From: S5-A14a sp050908895
Lineage (GTDB): Bacteria > Bacillota > Clostridia > Peptostreptococcales > Anaerovoracaceae
DNA: 64,000 nt
Assembly: GCA_050908895.1 (NCBI GenBank)
Contig: CP171222.1
Location: forward strand, 1,550,001-1,614,000
Direction: 5' to 3'
Below, piece by piece: positions 1 to 8,344 of the stretch (position 1 is its first letter; each line of letters opens with the position of its first letter). Under the pieces are notes generated by a model. The model was given only the letters and a program-made list of their open reading frames with translations, did not search any database and was not told where the DNA came from. The position numbers and the translations under genes are program-made.

Positions 1-314
1 GCTTTCTTTGTTTTTTCTTTATAACCCGGAAAATTAAGCGGATCATAATCTTTGATCCACCTACCAAATTCTCGAAAAGATCCATAATCACAAATCATCT
101 TAAGTCTAGCTATACCAGTCAAATGCCTGTGGTAACCACAGGCACTACATACATACAAATTTTCTCTAAGCTCAGACCGTTTCTCTTCCTTACCACACTT
201 AGGACATATAAGAATTTCATTTTCTTCTCGTATTTTTTCAAGAGGCTTTTCACTTCGAACTATTTTTTTTATTGTTTTTAAAAGCTCTTTCTTTTCATTA
301 AAAAATTTTTCCAT
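1..314 (-). CDS. accD: Acetyl-CoA carboxylase carboxyltransferase beta subunit, N-terminal part (cut by window edge)
   Basis: The first 104 or so codons read MEKFFNEKKELLK and then a four-cysteine zinc ribbon, CPKCG followed about 20 residues later by CSACGYHRH, and then the RLKMICDYGSFREF region. This zinc ribbon and what follows are diagnostic of the AccD subunit, which with AccA moves the carboxyl group from carboxybiotin on AccB to acetyl-CoA to give malonyl-CoA. The gene starts four bases after the accC stop codon region, so it is the next cistron of the acpP-accB-accC operon. The crotonase-like catalytic body and presumably accA lie beyond the left edge of the window. Identification is confident; the extent is partial only because of the boundary. 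Confidence 0.9.
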   Translation of the reverse strand, partial: MEKFFNEKKELLKTIKKIVRSEKPLEKIREENEILICPKCGKEEKRSELRENLYVCSACGYHRHLTGIARLKMICDYGSFREFGRWIKDYDPLNFPGYKEKTKK

Positions 315-318
315 GTTT

Positions 319-1707
319 CTAATTTATATTTCCCATATCATCAATTGTTTTAAGTAGGTTCAACATATTTTCTATATTTTCTTCTAAAAAAGCTGTTGTA
401 TAATCTCCTCTTAAAAAAGCTTTGTTATACAAGATCAAGTGTTGAAAAGACAAAGTAGTATCAACTCCACGTATTATCATTTCTCCCAGAGCGCGCCTCA
501 TCTTTCTAACAGCTTCAATTCTGGTATTACCATAAACAATAATTTTAGCAGCCATAGAATCATAATATGGACTTACTTTACATCCTGAATATAGCGAACT
601 TTCTACCCTTATACCATTTCCTCCCGGGAAATGAATAAAGTCAATTGTTCCCGGAGATGGGGAGAAATTGTTCATTGGATTTTCTGCGCATATTCTGCAT
701 TCTATTGCATGACCTTTTAAATTAACATCTTCTTGTGATATAGAAAGAGCCATTCCTGCGGCTATTTTCAACTGTTCGGCTACTATGTTAACGCCTGTAA
801 TCATTTCTGTTACCGGATGCTCAACTTGAATTCTTGTGTTCATCTCTATAAAGTAAAATTTATTGTCTTTATCTAATACAAACTCAACCGTTCCTGCACC
901 TTCGTATCCACATGCTTTCGCCGCTGTAACAGCAGCTTCCCTAAGTAATTTTCTTGTCTCCGGTCCAAGGCCATATGAGGGTGCTTCTTCAAGCATTTTT
1001 TGATTTTTTCTTTGTATGGAACAATTTCTATCCCCCAAATCAATTACATTGCCTTTAGAATCTGATAATATTTGAACCTCGATATGACGAGGAGACAAAA
1101 TAAGCTTCTCTATATAAATACTGCCATCTCCAAAGGCTGTTTCTGCTTCCATTTTTGCTTCATAAAATGACTTTTCAAGATTTTCTTCACAATCTACCTT
1201 TCTCATGCCTCTGCCACCGCCACCGGCCGATGCTTTTATGAGAACAGGATATCCAATTTTATTTGCGATATATTTTGCTGCTTCAACACTTTTAATAACA
1301 CCTTCGGATCCCGGAACTACAGGCACCCCTGCCTCAATCATCATCTGTCTAGCAGCTGATTTATTTCCCATTTTCTCAATTACCTCAGGTGAGGGACCAA
1401 TGAATTTAATATTATTTTCTTCACATAGTCTGGCAAATTCAGCATTTTCCGATAGAAATCCAAATCCCGGATGAATTCCGTCGCATTTTTTACCTATTGC
1501 AGCCTCTATCAGATTATTCATATTTAGATAACTGTCCTTAGGTGAAGGGTTTCCTATACATACAGCATCTCCTGCAAGAAGTACATGAAGAGCATCTTTA
1601 TCTTCTAAAGAATAAACCGCAACCGTATCCACATTTCTATCAATACATTCTCTAATAATTCTTATAGCAATCTCCCCTCGGTTTGCTATAAGAACTCTTT
1701 TTAACAT
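319..1707 (-). CDS. accC: Biotin carboxylase subunit of acetyl-CoA carboxylase
   Basis: A 462-residue protein of the usual AccC length (about 450). It carries the biotin-carboxylase N-domain start (KRVLIANRGEIAIRI), the ATP-grasp glycine loop AGGGGRGM at about 161-168, and the catalytic segment EMNTRIQVEHPVTE at about 288-301. It uses ATP and bicarbonate to carboxylate biotin carried on AccB, the first half-reaction of malonyl-CoA formation. The reading frame overlaps the end of accB by 7 bases, suggesting translational coupling, and accD follows at once. Cytosolic. No missing active-site motif was seen. Pyruvate or propionyl-CoA carboxylase subunits share this fold, but the accB/accD neighbours settle the assignment. 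Confidence 0.95.
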   Translation of the reverse strand: MLKRVLIANRGEIAIRIIRECIDRNVDTVAVYSLEDKDALHVLLAGDAVCIGNPSPKDSYLNMNNLIEAAIGKKCDGIHPGFGFLSENAEFARLCEENNIKFIGPSPEVIEKMGNKSAARQMMIEAGVPVVPGSEGVIKSVEAAKYIANKIGYPVLIKASAGGGGRGMRKVDCEENLEKSFYEAKMEAETAFGDGSIYIEKLILSPRHIEVQILSDSKGNVIDLGDRNCSIQRKNQKMLEEAPSYGLGPETRKLLREAAVTAAKACGYEGAGTVEFVLDKDNKFYFIEMNTRIQVEHPVTEMITGVNIVAEQLKIAAGMALSISQEDVNLKGHAIECRICAENPMNNFSPSPGTIDFIHFPGGNGIRVESSLYSGCKVSPYYDSMAAKIIVYGNTRIEAVRKMRRALGEMIIRGVDTTLSFQHLILYNKAFLRGDYTTAFLEENIENMLNLLKTIDDMGNIN

Positions 1708-2165
1708 TTTTCCACCTCGAAAATTGACTGATTGAATTCGATTAGTTCACCATTTAAACAATTGATTTTCTTTACAATTAAGTCATATGGCGCACACACT
1801 TCGTTCATCATCTTCATAGCTTCTATAATGCACATAGGTTCACCTTTTTTTACATTATCCCCTAGTCTTACAAACTCGTCTTTATCCGGACCGGGAGCAG
1901 AATAATATGTGCCTACAATAGGGCTTCTAATTACTTCTCCTGCATTAATGTCTTGCAAATTTGAGTTTTGGACTTTAGATTTAATAGCTATATCATCTGG
2001 TATAGCTATGTTATTGTTAGAGGCTTTGGTAGATAAAATATTCTCCAATGCATTTGAATTCTTAGAAATAGATATTTTGAAATTAGGTATTTCCATTTTC
2101 AAAGAATTTAACTCTGCATCTTGAAATATTTCAATTATATCCCTAAGAAATTTCTTATTGTCCAT
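1701..2165 (-). CDS. accB: Biotin carboxyl carrier protein of acetyl-CoA carboxylase
   Basis: A 154-residue protein with a poorly conserved, Asn/Ser-rich N-terminal half and a C-terminal biotinyl domain from about residue 78. The biotinylation motif EAMKMMNE is at about 115-122, so Lys118 should carry biotin. The thumb segment characteristic of AccB is recognisable around SPIVGTYYSAPGPD. It shuttles carboxybiotin between AccC and AccAD in the cytosol. It begins 3 bases after the acpP stop and overlaps accC by 7 bases. Biotin for it must come from synthesis elsewhere or from uptake; bioY lies in this window at about 19 kb. Confidence 0.93.
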   Translation of the reverse strand: MDNKKFLRDIIEIFQDAELNSLKMEIPNFKISISKNSNALENILSTKASNNNIAIPDDIAIKSKVQNSNLQDINAGEVIRSPIVGTYYSAPGPDKDEFVRLGDNVKKGEPMCIIEAMKMMNEVCAPYDLIVKKINCLNGELIEFNQSIFEVEKC

Positions 2166-2168
2166 GTC

Positions 2169-2399
2169 TTAAGCTAAGTGTTTCTCTACACATTTTTGAA
2201 CGTCTGATACTGTAATCAATTCCTGAAGTTCGTCATCGGAAAGCTTAATATCAAATTCTTCTTCTAAAGCCATAGCTAGCTCAACCGCATCTAATGAATC
2301 TATTCCAAGATCATCTGCCAAATTTGCTTCCAAATTTATTTTTTCTTCATCTACACCAAGAGTTTCAACCATCTTATTCTTAATTCTTTCTAATATCAT
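2169..2399 (-). CDS. acpP: Acyl carrier protein
   Basis: A 76-residue acidic protein with the phosphopantetheine attachment motif DSLD (Ser35 in LGIDSLDAVELAM), the usual length and composition of bacterial ACP. It carries growing acyl chains during fatty-acid synthesis. It is the first gene of the acpP-accB-accC-accD operon, with a good ribosome-binding site (AAGGAG) ahead of the ATG. Having ACP co-transcribed with the carboxylase rather than with fabD/fabG/fabF is a variant arrangement; the other fab genes are not in this window. Confidence 0.93.
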   Translation of the reverse strand: MILERIKNKMVETLGVDEEKINLEANLADDLGIDSLDAVELAMALEEEFDIKLSDDELQELITVSDVQKCVEKHLA

Positions 2400-2440
2400 A
2401 TCAATTCTCCTTTTTTATTGTAATTTTATGTCCTTACCAA

Positions 2441-2517
2441 TTTAATTAAAATATTTTATTTAAAATTTTTTAATTAAATTACTTACATACCTTACCACGT
2501 TTAGTTAATTGTGTCAA
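2441..2517 (-). promoter_or_regulatory. Candidate promoter and AT-rich operator-like inverted repeat upstream of acpP
   Basis: Reading the minus strand, a consensus -35 TTGACA (2512-2517) is followed after 17 bases by a poor -10 (TAAGGT, 2489-2494). Downstream of it, before the acpP ribosome-binding site, lies an 11-base inverted repeat TTTAATTAAAA / TTTTAATTAAA (2441-2451 and 2468-2478). A short direct repeat CCTTACCA (2432-2439, 2490-2497) brackets it. The position is right for a fatty-acid-responsive repressor site, but the sequence does not match the FapR or FabT consensus I know, so the regulator is unknown. Confidence 0.4.
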
Positions 2518-2530
2518 ATATAATTTACAA

Positions 2531-2569
2531 TAAAAAAGACATCAGCTCCTAATTGATTAAGCTCTGATG
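2531..2569 (-). terminator. Rho-independent terminator after hinT
   Basis: On the minus strand CATCAG pairs with CTGATG (outer arms 2540-2545 and 2564-2569) with a partly paired interior, followed by TCTTTTTTA. It separates the deoB-to-hinT operon from the acpP operon. Confidence 0.65.
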
Positions 2570-2613
2570 CCCCAGTCGCAATCCAATGTTAAGTTTTAAA
2601 GTTTTTTTAATTA

Positions 2614-2955
2614 TCAACCTGGCGGCCAAGTTAGCTTGCGCTTCCCCATGATATGAAAATGTAAATGTTTTACGGTTTGATATGCATCATCTCCCGTATT
2701 TATCACAGTTCTATAGCCGTTCTCAAGACCCAATTCCTTGGCAAGATCTTTGATTTTCACCATTATATACCCCATTAGCTCCACATCTTCTTGAGTAAGT
2801 TCATCAAGAGATTTGATATGTTTCTTAGGAATAATTAGAACATGTACCGGTGCTTGAGGCTCTAAATCATGAAAACAAATTAATTTATCATCTTCATATA
2901 CTTTATTTGAGGGAATATCTCCGTTCCCTATTTTGCAAAAAATGCAGTCACTCAT
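2614..2955 (-). CDS. HIT family (HINT-type) nucleoside phosphoramidase / nucleotide hydrolase
   Basis: A 113-residue protein with the N-terminal CIFCKI zinc-like motif and the histidine triad HLHFH (His97, His99, His101) followed by IMG, diagnostic of the HINT branch of the HIT superfamily. Family members hydrolyse AMP-linked phosphoramidates or acyl-adenylates. Its start overlaps the end of mtaB by 4 bases (ATGA type), so it is the last gene of an operon and is followed by a terminator. Full length, with no anomaly. The exact physiological substrate cannot be inferred from sequence. Confidence 0.9.
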   Translation of the reverse strand: MSDCIFCKIGNGDIPSNKVYEDDKLICFHDLEPQAPVHVLIIPKKHIKSLDELTQEDVELMGYIMVKIKDLAKELGLENGYRTVINTGDDAYQTVKHLHFHIMGKRKLTWPPG

Positions 2956-4253
2956 ATTTTCTCTCCTTTCATTCCATCTTGATATAATCCTGTAAGTCTT
3001 GCGTTAACAAAATTTCCAAGAACTTCATCCGATTCTATAGGCATGTATACTTTTATATAATTATCCGTATAACCCCTTGCTAAATTTCCATCTTTCTCTT
3101 CTAAAAGAACCCTTGCCTTATTTCCTATATTCCTCTTAAAGAATCTTTTTTCAGCTTCTTCGCCATCTTTGTTTAGTAATTCCGCTCGCATAGCTGCAGT
3201 CTTTCCGTCTATTTTACCTTCCATCTCAGCTGCCTTTGTACCTTTTCTAGGGCTATATCTGAAAGCATGTACTTTGCAAAATTCCACCTTTTTTATAATA
3301 TCTAGACTATCCTTAAAATCTTCTTCATTCTCAGCAGGAAAACCACAAATTATATCAGTGGAAATGCCATATAAAGGGTCAAAATCCCTTAAAATATCAA
3401 CAATTCCAAGATATTGCTCTCTATCGTAGCGACGATTCATGGCTGAAAGTATTTTATTAGATCCTGATTGAATGCTCAAATGCAAATGGTGACAGAGTTT
3501 CTCATACTGAAAAAGCTTCTTCACATATTCCTTGTCTATAACTGTTGGTTCCAAAGATGATAGCCTTATACGAAAGTCTCCTTCCATATTATTTAAATTC
3601 TCGATCAATGGTTCAATGCCTTCATCGCCATGATCTGCCCCATATAAAGCTGTATTAATGCCTGTCAAAATTATCTCTTTAAATCCCTTTTCTACTAAAA
3701 TTTTAGCTTCCCGTAAAATTTCATCCTTAGGCCTGCTCCTCACCGGCCCTCTGGCAAAGGGAATTATACAATAAGAGCAAAACCTGTTACATCCTTCCTG
3801 TATTTTTATATATGCTCTCGTACGACTTTCCATAGAAGTTACTATTCCATCGCTTTTGTACTCCTTAAGCTTTTCATATTCTAAAACGTGACAATTTTTT
3901 CCCGGCATACTTCCTTCAGAAAAAGTTTCAACATAGTCAATTAAGTTATGTTTTTCATTTATTCCGACAACTATATCCACCCCCTCGATGCAGGATACCT
4001 CTTCAGGCTTTACCTGAGCATAACACCCGGTAACGGCAATTATGCTATCAGGATTGACCCGCTTCATTCGGCGTATATATTGTCTGGATTTTCTATCAGC
4101 TAAATTAGTTACGGTACAAGTATTAATAACATATACATCAGCAAATGCATCTTCCTCTACCACAAAATGACCATTAGATTGAAACTTTTCTTTCATGGCC
4201 TCAGTCTCATATTGATTTACCTTACAACCTAGGGTGTGAAAGGCTACTTTCAT
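2952..4253 (-). CDS. mtaB: tRNA t6A37 methylthiotransferase (MtaB type)
   Basis: A 433-residue radical SAM methylthiotransferase. The N-terminal UPF0004 domain contributes three cluster cysteines (C10 in FHTLGCKVNQYE, C46 in NTCTVTN, C77 in VTGCYAQ), the radical SAM cluster motif is CNRFCSYC (C155, C159, C162), and a TRAM-like domain ends the protein. The LGCKVNQYE start is typical of MtaB rather than MiaB or RimO. It converts t6A to ms2t6A at position 37 of ANN-decoding tRNAs. It lies between rsmE and hinT in a translation-related operon; both [4Fe-4S] sites appear intact. Confidence 0.92.
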   Translation of the reverse strand: MKVAFHTLGCKVNQYETEAMKEKFQSNGHFVVEEDAFADVYVINTCTVTNLADRKSRQYIRRMKRVNPDSIIAVTGCYAQVKPEEVSCIEGVDIVVGINEKHNLIDYVETFSEGSMPGKNCHVLEYEKLKEYKSDGIVTSMESRTRAYIKIQEGCNRFCSYCIIPFARGPVRSRPKDEILREAKILVEKGFKEIILTGINTALYGADHGDEGIEPLIENLNNMEGDFRIRLSSLEPTVIDKEYVKKLFQYEKLCHHLHLSIQSGSNKILSAMNRRYDREQYLGIVDILRDFDPLYGISTDIICGFPAENEEDFKDSLDIIKKVEFCKVHAFRYSPRKGTKAAEMEGKIDGKTAAMRAELLNKDGEEAEKRFFKRNIGNKARVLLEEKDGNLARGYTDNYIKVYMPIESDEVLGNFVNARLTGLYQDGMKGEKI

Positions 4254-4292
4254 ATAAATATTCTCCTGTCTAATTCCTAACGAAATTTTTAA

Positions 4293-5060
4293 CTATAAAT
4301 CGAATTCGTACATAATCATTGCCAGAGTTGCATGTCCTGCTGTTTCTGTGCGAAAAATACTTTTGCCAAGTGATACAGGCTCTATGCCAAGGTTTTTCAA
4401 TTGGAGAACTTCTCCATCTGAAAATCCACCTTCAGGTCCGATGATTACAGCAATTTTTGATTTACCAAAATCTGAAATATGCCGTTCCAAATTCGATTTC
4501 TTCCACTCTTTAAGACAATCCTTTACGGTTCTTCCCGTTTCATTTTCATAAGGAAAAACAACTAAGTCGTAACCAAGCAATATTTTTAGAGCATCTCTAA
4601 AATCACAAAACTCCATGACTTCAGGGAGTCTAGGTGACATACATTGTTTTACAGCCTCATAAGCAATTTTCCGGAGCCTCTGAAGCTTTTTCCCCTCTTT
4701 ACCCATAGGCTTTGAAACACACCTATCCATAAATACCGGAAATATCCTAGTGGCTCCCAGTTCTACACCTTTTCGAACGATAAGTTCCATCTTTGTACTC
4801 TTAGGAATCCCTTGAAATAAATCAACCTGATAAGGCAACTCTCTTCCATGTTTTTGCTTGTCTAGAATTGAAAGAGAGAGGAAATCTTCATTGATTTCCT
4901 CAACTCTACCTAAGTATTCCCACTCAGTTCTATCAGATATGGTAATTTCTTGCCCCAATTTTACTCTAAGAACTTTGGTCAGATGATATAAATCTTCTGG
5001 ATTTGTAACTAGAATTTCCTTTTCCCTGACATCCGATGGATCAACAAATATTATATTCAT
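4293..5060 (-). CDS. rsmE: 16S rRNA m3U1498 methyltransferase
   Basis: A 255-residue SPOUT-class methyltransferase of the usual RsmE length. The SAM-binding knot is seen as IIGPEGGFSDGE (GPEGGF at 208-213) and LGKSIFRTETA at 231-241. It methylates U1498 of 16S rRNA in the assembled 30S subunit. It is preceded by pdp (17-base gap) and followed by mtaB (39-base gap). In many Firmicutes rsmE is found with prmA and mtaB; prmA is absent here. No anomaly was seen. Confidence 0.93.
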   Translation of the reverse strand: MNIIFVDPSDVREKEILVTNPEDLYHLTKVLRVKLGQEITISDRTEWEYLGRVEEINEDFLSLSILDKQKHGRELPYQVDLFQGIPKSTKMELIVRKGVELGATRIFPVFMDRCVSKPMGKEGKKLQRLRKIAYEAVKQCMSPRLPEVMEFCDFRDALKILLGYDLVVFPYENETGRTVKDCLKEWKKSNLERHISDFGKSKIAVIIGPEGGFSDGEVLQLKNLGIEPVSLGKSIFRTETAGHATLAMIMYEFDL

Positions 5061-5077
5061 CCTACCTCGCCTTATAT

Positions 5078-6397
5078 CTAAATTTCAACAATTTGTTTTA
5101 GAAGCTTTGGAATTTCAGGCTTCTGATAGCTAATTACAAAGGCTTCTTTAGCCTCCTTATGAGCAATCTCAAGTTTTGCTTTATCGTTGCCATAAATTGT
5201 CAGAAGCACATCTCCTGCTGAAACCTTATCTCCTACTTTCTTTTCAACAAAGATTCCTGCAGTATAGTCCAAGTCATCATCCTTCTTTGCACGACCCGCT
5301 CCTGTCCTCTGAGAGGCAAGACCAATTATCCTAGCGTTTATTTTACTTATATAACCATCTTCCTCAGCTAGCAAATTCATCTCATGCTTAGCTGTAGGTA
5401 ATAAAGAATAGTCATCCACAATTTCAGGATTTCCTCCCTGTCTTTCGATAAACGCCCTCATCTTATTCAAAGCAGCTCCACTGGCAATTGCCTGTTTTGC
5501 TAGCAAAACACCTTCCTGCCTGGTTTTAGCTCTACCACCGAGGAAAATCATTATACCGGCCAGCTCCTCTGCCAACAGAGTAATGTCTTCAGGACCATTT
5601 CCTTTGAGAGTTTCAATTGCTTCAATAACTTCTGTAGCATTACCTACTGCACGTCCCAAAGGCTGACTCATATCAGTAATGGCAGCAATGGTATCTTTTC
5701 CTGCAGCCTTGCCTATTTTGCACATCATAGTCGCTAATTCGACTGCAGATTCCTCATTCTCCATAAAGGCTCCTTCACCGCATTTTACGTCAAGAAGTAT
5801 TTTATCACTGCCTGCAGCAAGTTTCTTACTCATAATTGATGAAGATATTAAACTCAAGTTATCTACAGTTCCTGTTACATCTCTGAGAGCATAAATTTTC
5901 TTATCTGCTGGTGTTAGGTGCCCTGACTGACCCACTACAGCAAGTCCTATTTCATTTACTTGTTTGATAAATTCATCAGGCTCTAAAGTTACGTTGAAGC
6001 CTGGAATTGATTCCATTTTATCAACAGTACCGCCTGTAAATCCAAGACCTCTTCCGCTCATCTTAGCGATAGGCACACCACAAGAGGCTGCAATTGGGCC
6101 CACCACCAATGTCACTTTATCTCCTACACCTCCGGTTGAGTGTTTATCAACTTTTATTCCGTTTATTTCGGATAAGTCTATGGTATCCCCTGAATATCTC
6201 ATAGCTTCTGTCAACTGAACAGTTTCTTCTTCATCCATTTGTCTTAAGAAAATTGCCATCAAGAGAGCCGCTGCCTGATAATCAGGAATATCATCATTGC
6301 TAAATCCTTCAATGAAAAATTTAATTTCTTCTTCCGATAATTTGCCACCATCTCTTTTCTTGATTATAATATGATTCATATTTAGATTAGTGCTCAT
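5078..6397 (-). CDS. pdp: Pyrimidine-nucleoside phosphorylase
   Basis: A 439-residue member of the thymidine/pyrimidine-nucleoside phosphorylase family (usual length 430-440). The signature SGRGLGFTGGTVDKME and the phosphate-binding KHSTGGVGDKVTL segment are intact. It splits uridine, deoxyuridine or thymidine with phosphate to the base and (deoxy)ribose-1-phosphate, the substrate for DeoB encoded immediately upstream. The stated start lies 3 bases after the deoB stop and has only a weak ribosome-binding site; an ATG six codons later (6379) is possible because family members usually begin shortly before the IIKKRDG segment. Thymidine-only specificity (DeoA) cannot be excluded from sequence. 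Confidence 0.9.
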   Translation of the reverse strand: MSTNLNMNHIIIKKRDGGKLSEEEIKFFIEGFSNDDIPDYQAAALLMAIFLRQMDEEETVQLTEAMRYSGDTIDLSEINGIKVDKHSTGGVGDKVTLVVGPIAASCGVPIAKMSGRGLGFTGGTVDKMESIPGFNVTLEPDEFIKQVNEIGLAVVGQSGHLTPADKKIYALRDVTGTVDNLSLISSSIMSKKLAAGSDKILLDVKCGEGAFMENEESAVELATMMCKIGKAAGKDTIAAITDMSQPLGRAVGNATEVIEAIETLKGNGPEDITLLAEELAGIMIFLGGRAKTRQEGVLLAKQAIASGAALNKMRAFIERQGGNPEIVDDYSLLPTAKHEMNLLAEEDGYISKINARIIGLASQRTGAGRAKKDDDLDYTAGIFVEKKVGDKVSAGDVLLTIYGNDKAKLEIAHKEAKEAFVISYQKPEIPKLLKQIVEI

Positions 6398-6400
6398 TTT

Positions 6401-7582
6401 TTATTTCTCTACTTTCTTCAATTGATTTAGAAAACTTGTTCCAATTTCAGTGCTATCTGTGCCTAGGAAATCTGCTATTGTAGCACCTATATCAGCAAAA
6501 GTTTTTCTTGTTCCAAGATCAACTCCCGGCTTTATCCATTTTCCCCAAGCAAGTACCGGGATATATTCTCTTGTATGGTCTGTTCCCGAATGGATTGGAT
6601 CATTTCCATGATCTGCGCATAAAATAAGTAAATCTTCATCTCCCATTTCCATACATAGTTCTCCGATTCTACGATCAAACTCCATAATTGCTCTTCCATA
6701 TCCTTCAGGGTCTCTTCTATGACCATATTCCGAATCAAATTCCACGAGATTAGTGAAAATTAGACCCTCAAATTCTTTCTTAATTGCATCAATGGTTTTA
6801 TCTACTCCGTCCATATTGCTCTTTGTATGAACAGAATCTGTAATACCTTTTCCATTAAAAATGTCCTCTATTTTGCCCACAGCATATACGGTTTTACCCG
6901 ATGCCTTAATTTTATCTAGAATTGTGTCTTTAGGTGGAGTTACGGAGTAGTCATGTCTATCACTGGTTCTCTTTCTCTTGCCATCTTCAATGATATATGG
7001 TCTTGCAATTACTCTACCACATGCCCAATCCCCGACTAACATTTCTCTAGCTATTTCACAGATTTCATATAGACGTTCCAAAGGAATGACATTTATATTC
7101 GCCGCAATTTGAAATACGCTGTCAGCACTTGTATATACGATTGGTTTTCCAGTCTTTTCATGTTCCGGGCCTAAATCTTCAATAATCTGTGTCCCACTTG
7201 CCGGATAATTGCCTATTACTTCAACACCTATTCTTTCTTGAAAGGCTTCTATGAATTCCTTAGGGAAGCCATCTGGATAAGTTTTGAAAGGAATGTGTGT
7301 TTCAATTCCCGCAATTTCCCAATGTCCTGTTGTAGTATCTTTACCTACAGAAAGTTCCAAAGATCTTCCGAATGCACCTACCGGCTGCTCTTTTTCCTTA
7401 GTTCCAGTTACTACCCCTGGTATATGATTAATTCCAAGTTCTTCTAAGTTAGGTACAAAAAATCCAGGTGTTTTTTCTGCTACATGATTAAATGTATGTG
7501 CACCCTTATCTCCAAATTTATCCGCATCCGGAAGTTCTCCAACTCCCATACTATCTAATACTATCAATATTGCTTTCTTCAT
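6401..7582 (-). CDS. deoB: Phosphopentomutase
   Basis: A 393-residue alkaline-phosphatase-superfamily enzyme of standard DeoB length. It has the metal-site start LIVLDSMGVGELPDA, the TTTGHWE segment with the phosphorylated Thr, and the C-terminal CADHGNDP and GTDHTREYIP metal-binding motifs. It interconverts (deoxy)ribose-1-phosphate and -5-phosphate. With pdp it forms a nucleoside-salvage pair feeding pentose phosphate. A strong ribosome-binding site (AGGAGG) and a candidate promoter lie directly upstream, so it probably heads the deoB-pdp-rsmE-mtaB-hinT transcript. Confidence 0.95.
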   Translation of the reverse strand: MKKAILIVLDSMGVGELPDADKFGDKGAHTFNHVAEKTPGFFVPNLEELGINHIPGVVTGTKEKEQPVGAFGRSLELSVGKDTTTGHWEIAGIETHIPFKTYPDGFPKEFIEAFQERIGVEVIGNYPASGTQIIEDLGPEHEKTGKPIVYTSADSVFQIAANINVIPLERLYEICEIAREMLVGDWACGRVIARPYIIEDGKRKRTSDRHDYSVTPPKDTILDKIKASGKTVYAVGKIEDIFNGKGITDSVHTKSNMDGVDKTIDAIKKEFEGLIFTNLVEFDSEYGHRRDPEGYGRAIMEFDRRIGELCMEMGDEDLLILCADHGNDPIHSGTDHTREYIPVLAWGKWIKPGVDLGTRKTFADIGATIADFLGTDSTEIGTSFLNQLKKVEK

Positions 7583-7604
7583 ATTTCTTGCCTCCTTGAG
7601 AATT

Positions 7605-7634
7605 ATTATACCCTAACGATATATACTTTACCAA
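7605..7634 (-). promoter_or_regulatory. Candidate sigma-70/A promoter for deoB operon
   Basis: On the minus strand TTGGTA (7629-7634) and TATAAT (7605-7610) are separated by 18 bases, in the 45-base gap between the phosphoesterase stop and deoB. The -35 overlaps the end of the phosphoesterase gene. The shikimate operon may also read through. Confidence 0.55.
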
Positions 7635-8344
7635 ATTATCTTAGGATCAGCGTTGATATAATCCAGAGCCACCAAATCATATTCCACACCATTAATAACA
7701 CCATTAATTGAGTTACTATGTTCATTTAGCCCGTGTAAATGTCCATATACACATTTTTTCACACCATGTTTTGCTAAAATATCGGTAAATCCTGAGCCTG
7801 ATTTATTCATTGCTGGGGGATAGTGAATGGCAGCGATTACAGCAGTATCCTCTAATCCCTTCTCAATTTTAATCGTCCTCGCATGATTTAAAGACATTTC
7901 TAATCTCAACAGTTCTCTTTTATATATTTTCTCATCATGACTGTCAAAGCCTCGTGTACCCGGGGTTATCCATCCTCTGCTACCGCATACGAATACATCT
8001 TCATTTTCCAGATATACAGCCTTATTTTGCAGAAAAAAAATGTTGTCAAATAGACTGTTCATTTTGTTGGTAGAAGTCCACCATAGATCATGATTTCCCT
8101 TAGTTATTACCTTGTATCCCGGAAGCCTGCTTATCCATCTGAGATCCTGAAAAGCTTCATCAAGCCTAAGTCCCCATGATATATCACCAACTATTATTAC
8201 CGTATCTTCCGACTTTACCTTTGCTAACCATTTTTCCTGCAAATTAAGATGATGCCCATTCCATGCAGGACCAAATATGTCCATAGGCTTATTTATGCGT
8301 GGATCTAAGGATAAATGTAAATCACCAATAGCATATACGCTCAT
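7628..8344 (-). CDS. Calcineurin-type metallophosphoesterase of unknown substrate
   Basis: A 238-residue protein carrying the full metallophosphoesterase motif set in order: DLHLS (Asp8, His10 region), GDISWG, KGNHDLWW, an AAIHYPP histidine and YGHLHG. Such enzymes use a di-metal centre to hydrolyse phosphomono- or diesters; the substrate cannot be predicted. The start codon overlaps the rmuC stop by one base, so it is the last gene of the aroA-aroC-fusion-rmuC run. Cytosolic; no signal peptide. Similar stand-alone phosphoesterases are widespread in Clostridia. Confidence 0.85.
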   Translation of the reverse strand: MSVYAIGDLHLSLDPRINKPMDIFGPAWNGHHLNLQEKWLAKVKSEDTVIIVGDISWGLRLDEAFQDLRWISRLPGYKVITKGNHDLWWTSTNKMNSLFDNIFFLQNKAVYLENEDVFVCGSRGWITPGTRGFDSHDEKIYKRELLRLEMSLNHARTIKIEKGLEDTAVIAAIHYPPAMNKSGSGFTDILAKHGVKKCVYGHLHGLNEHSNSINGVINGVEYDLVALDYINADPKIIW

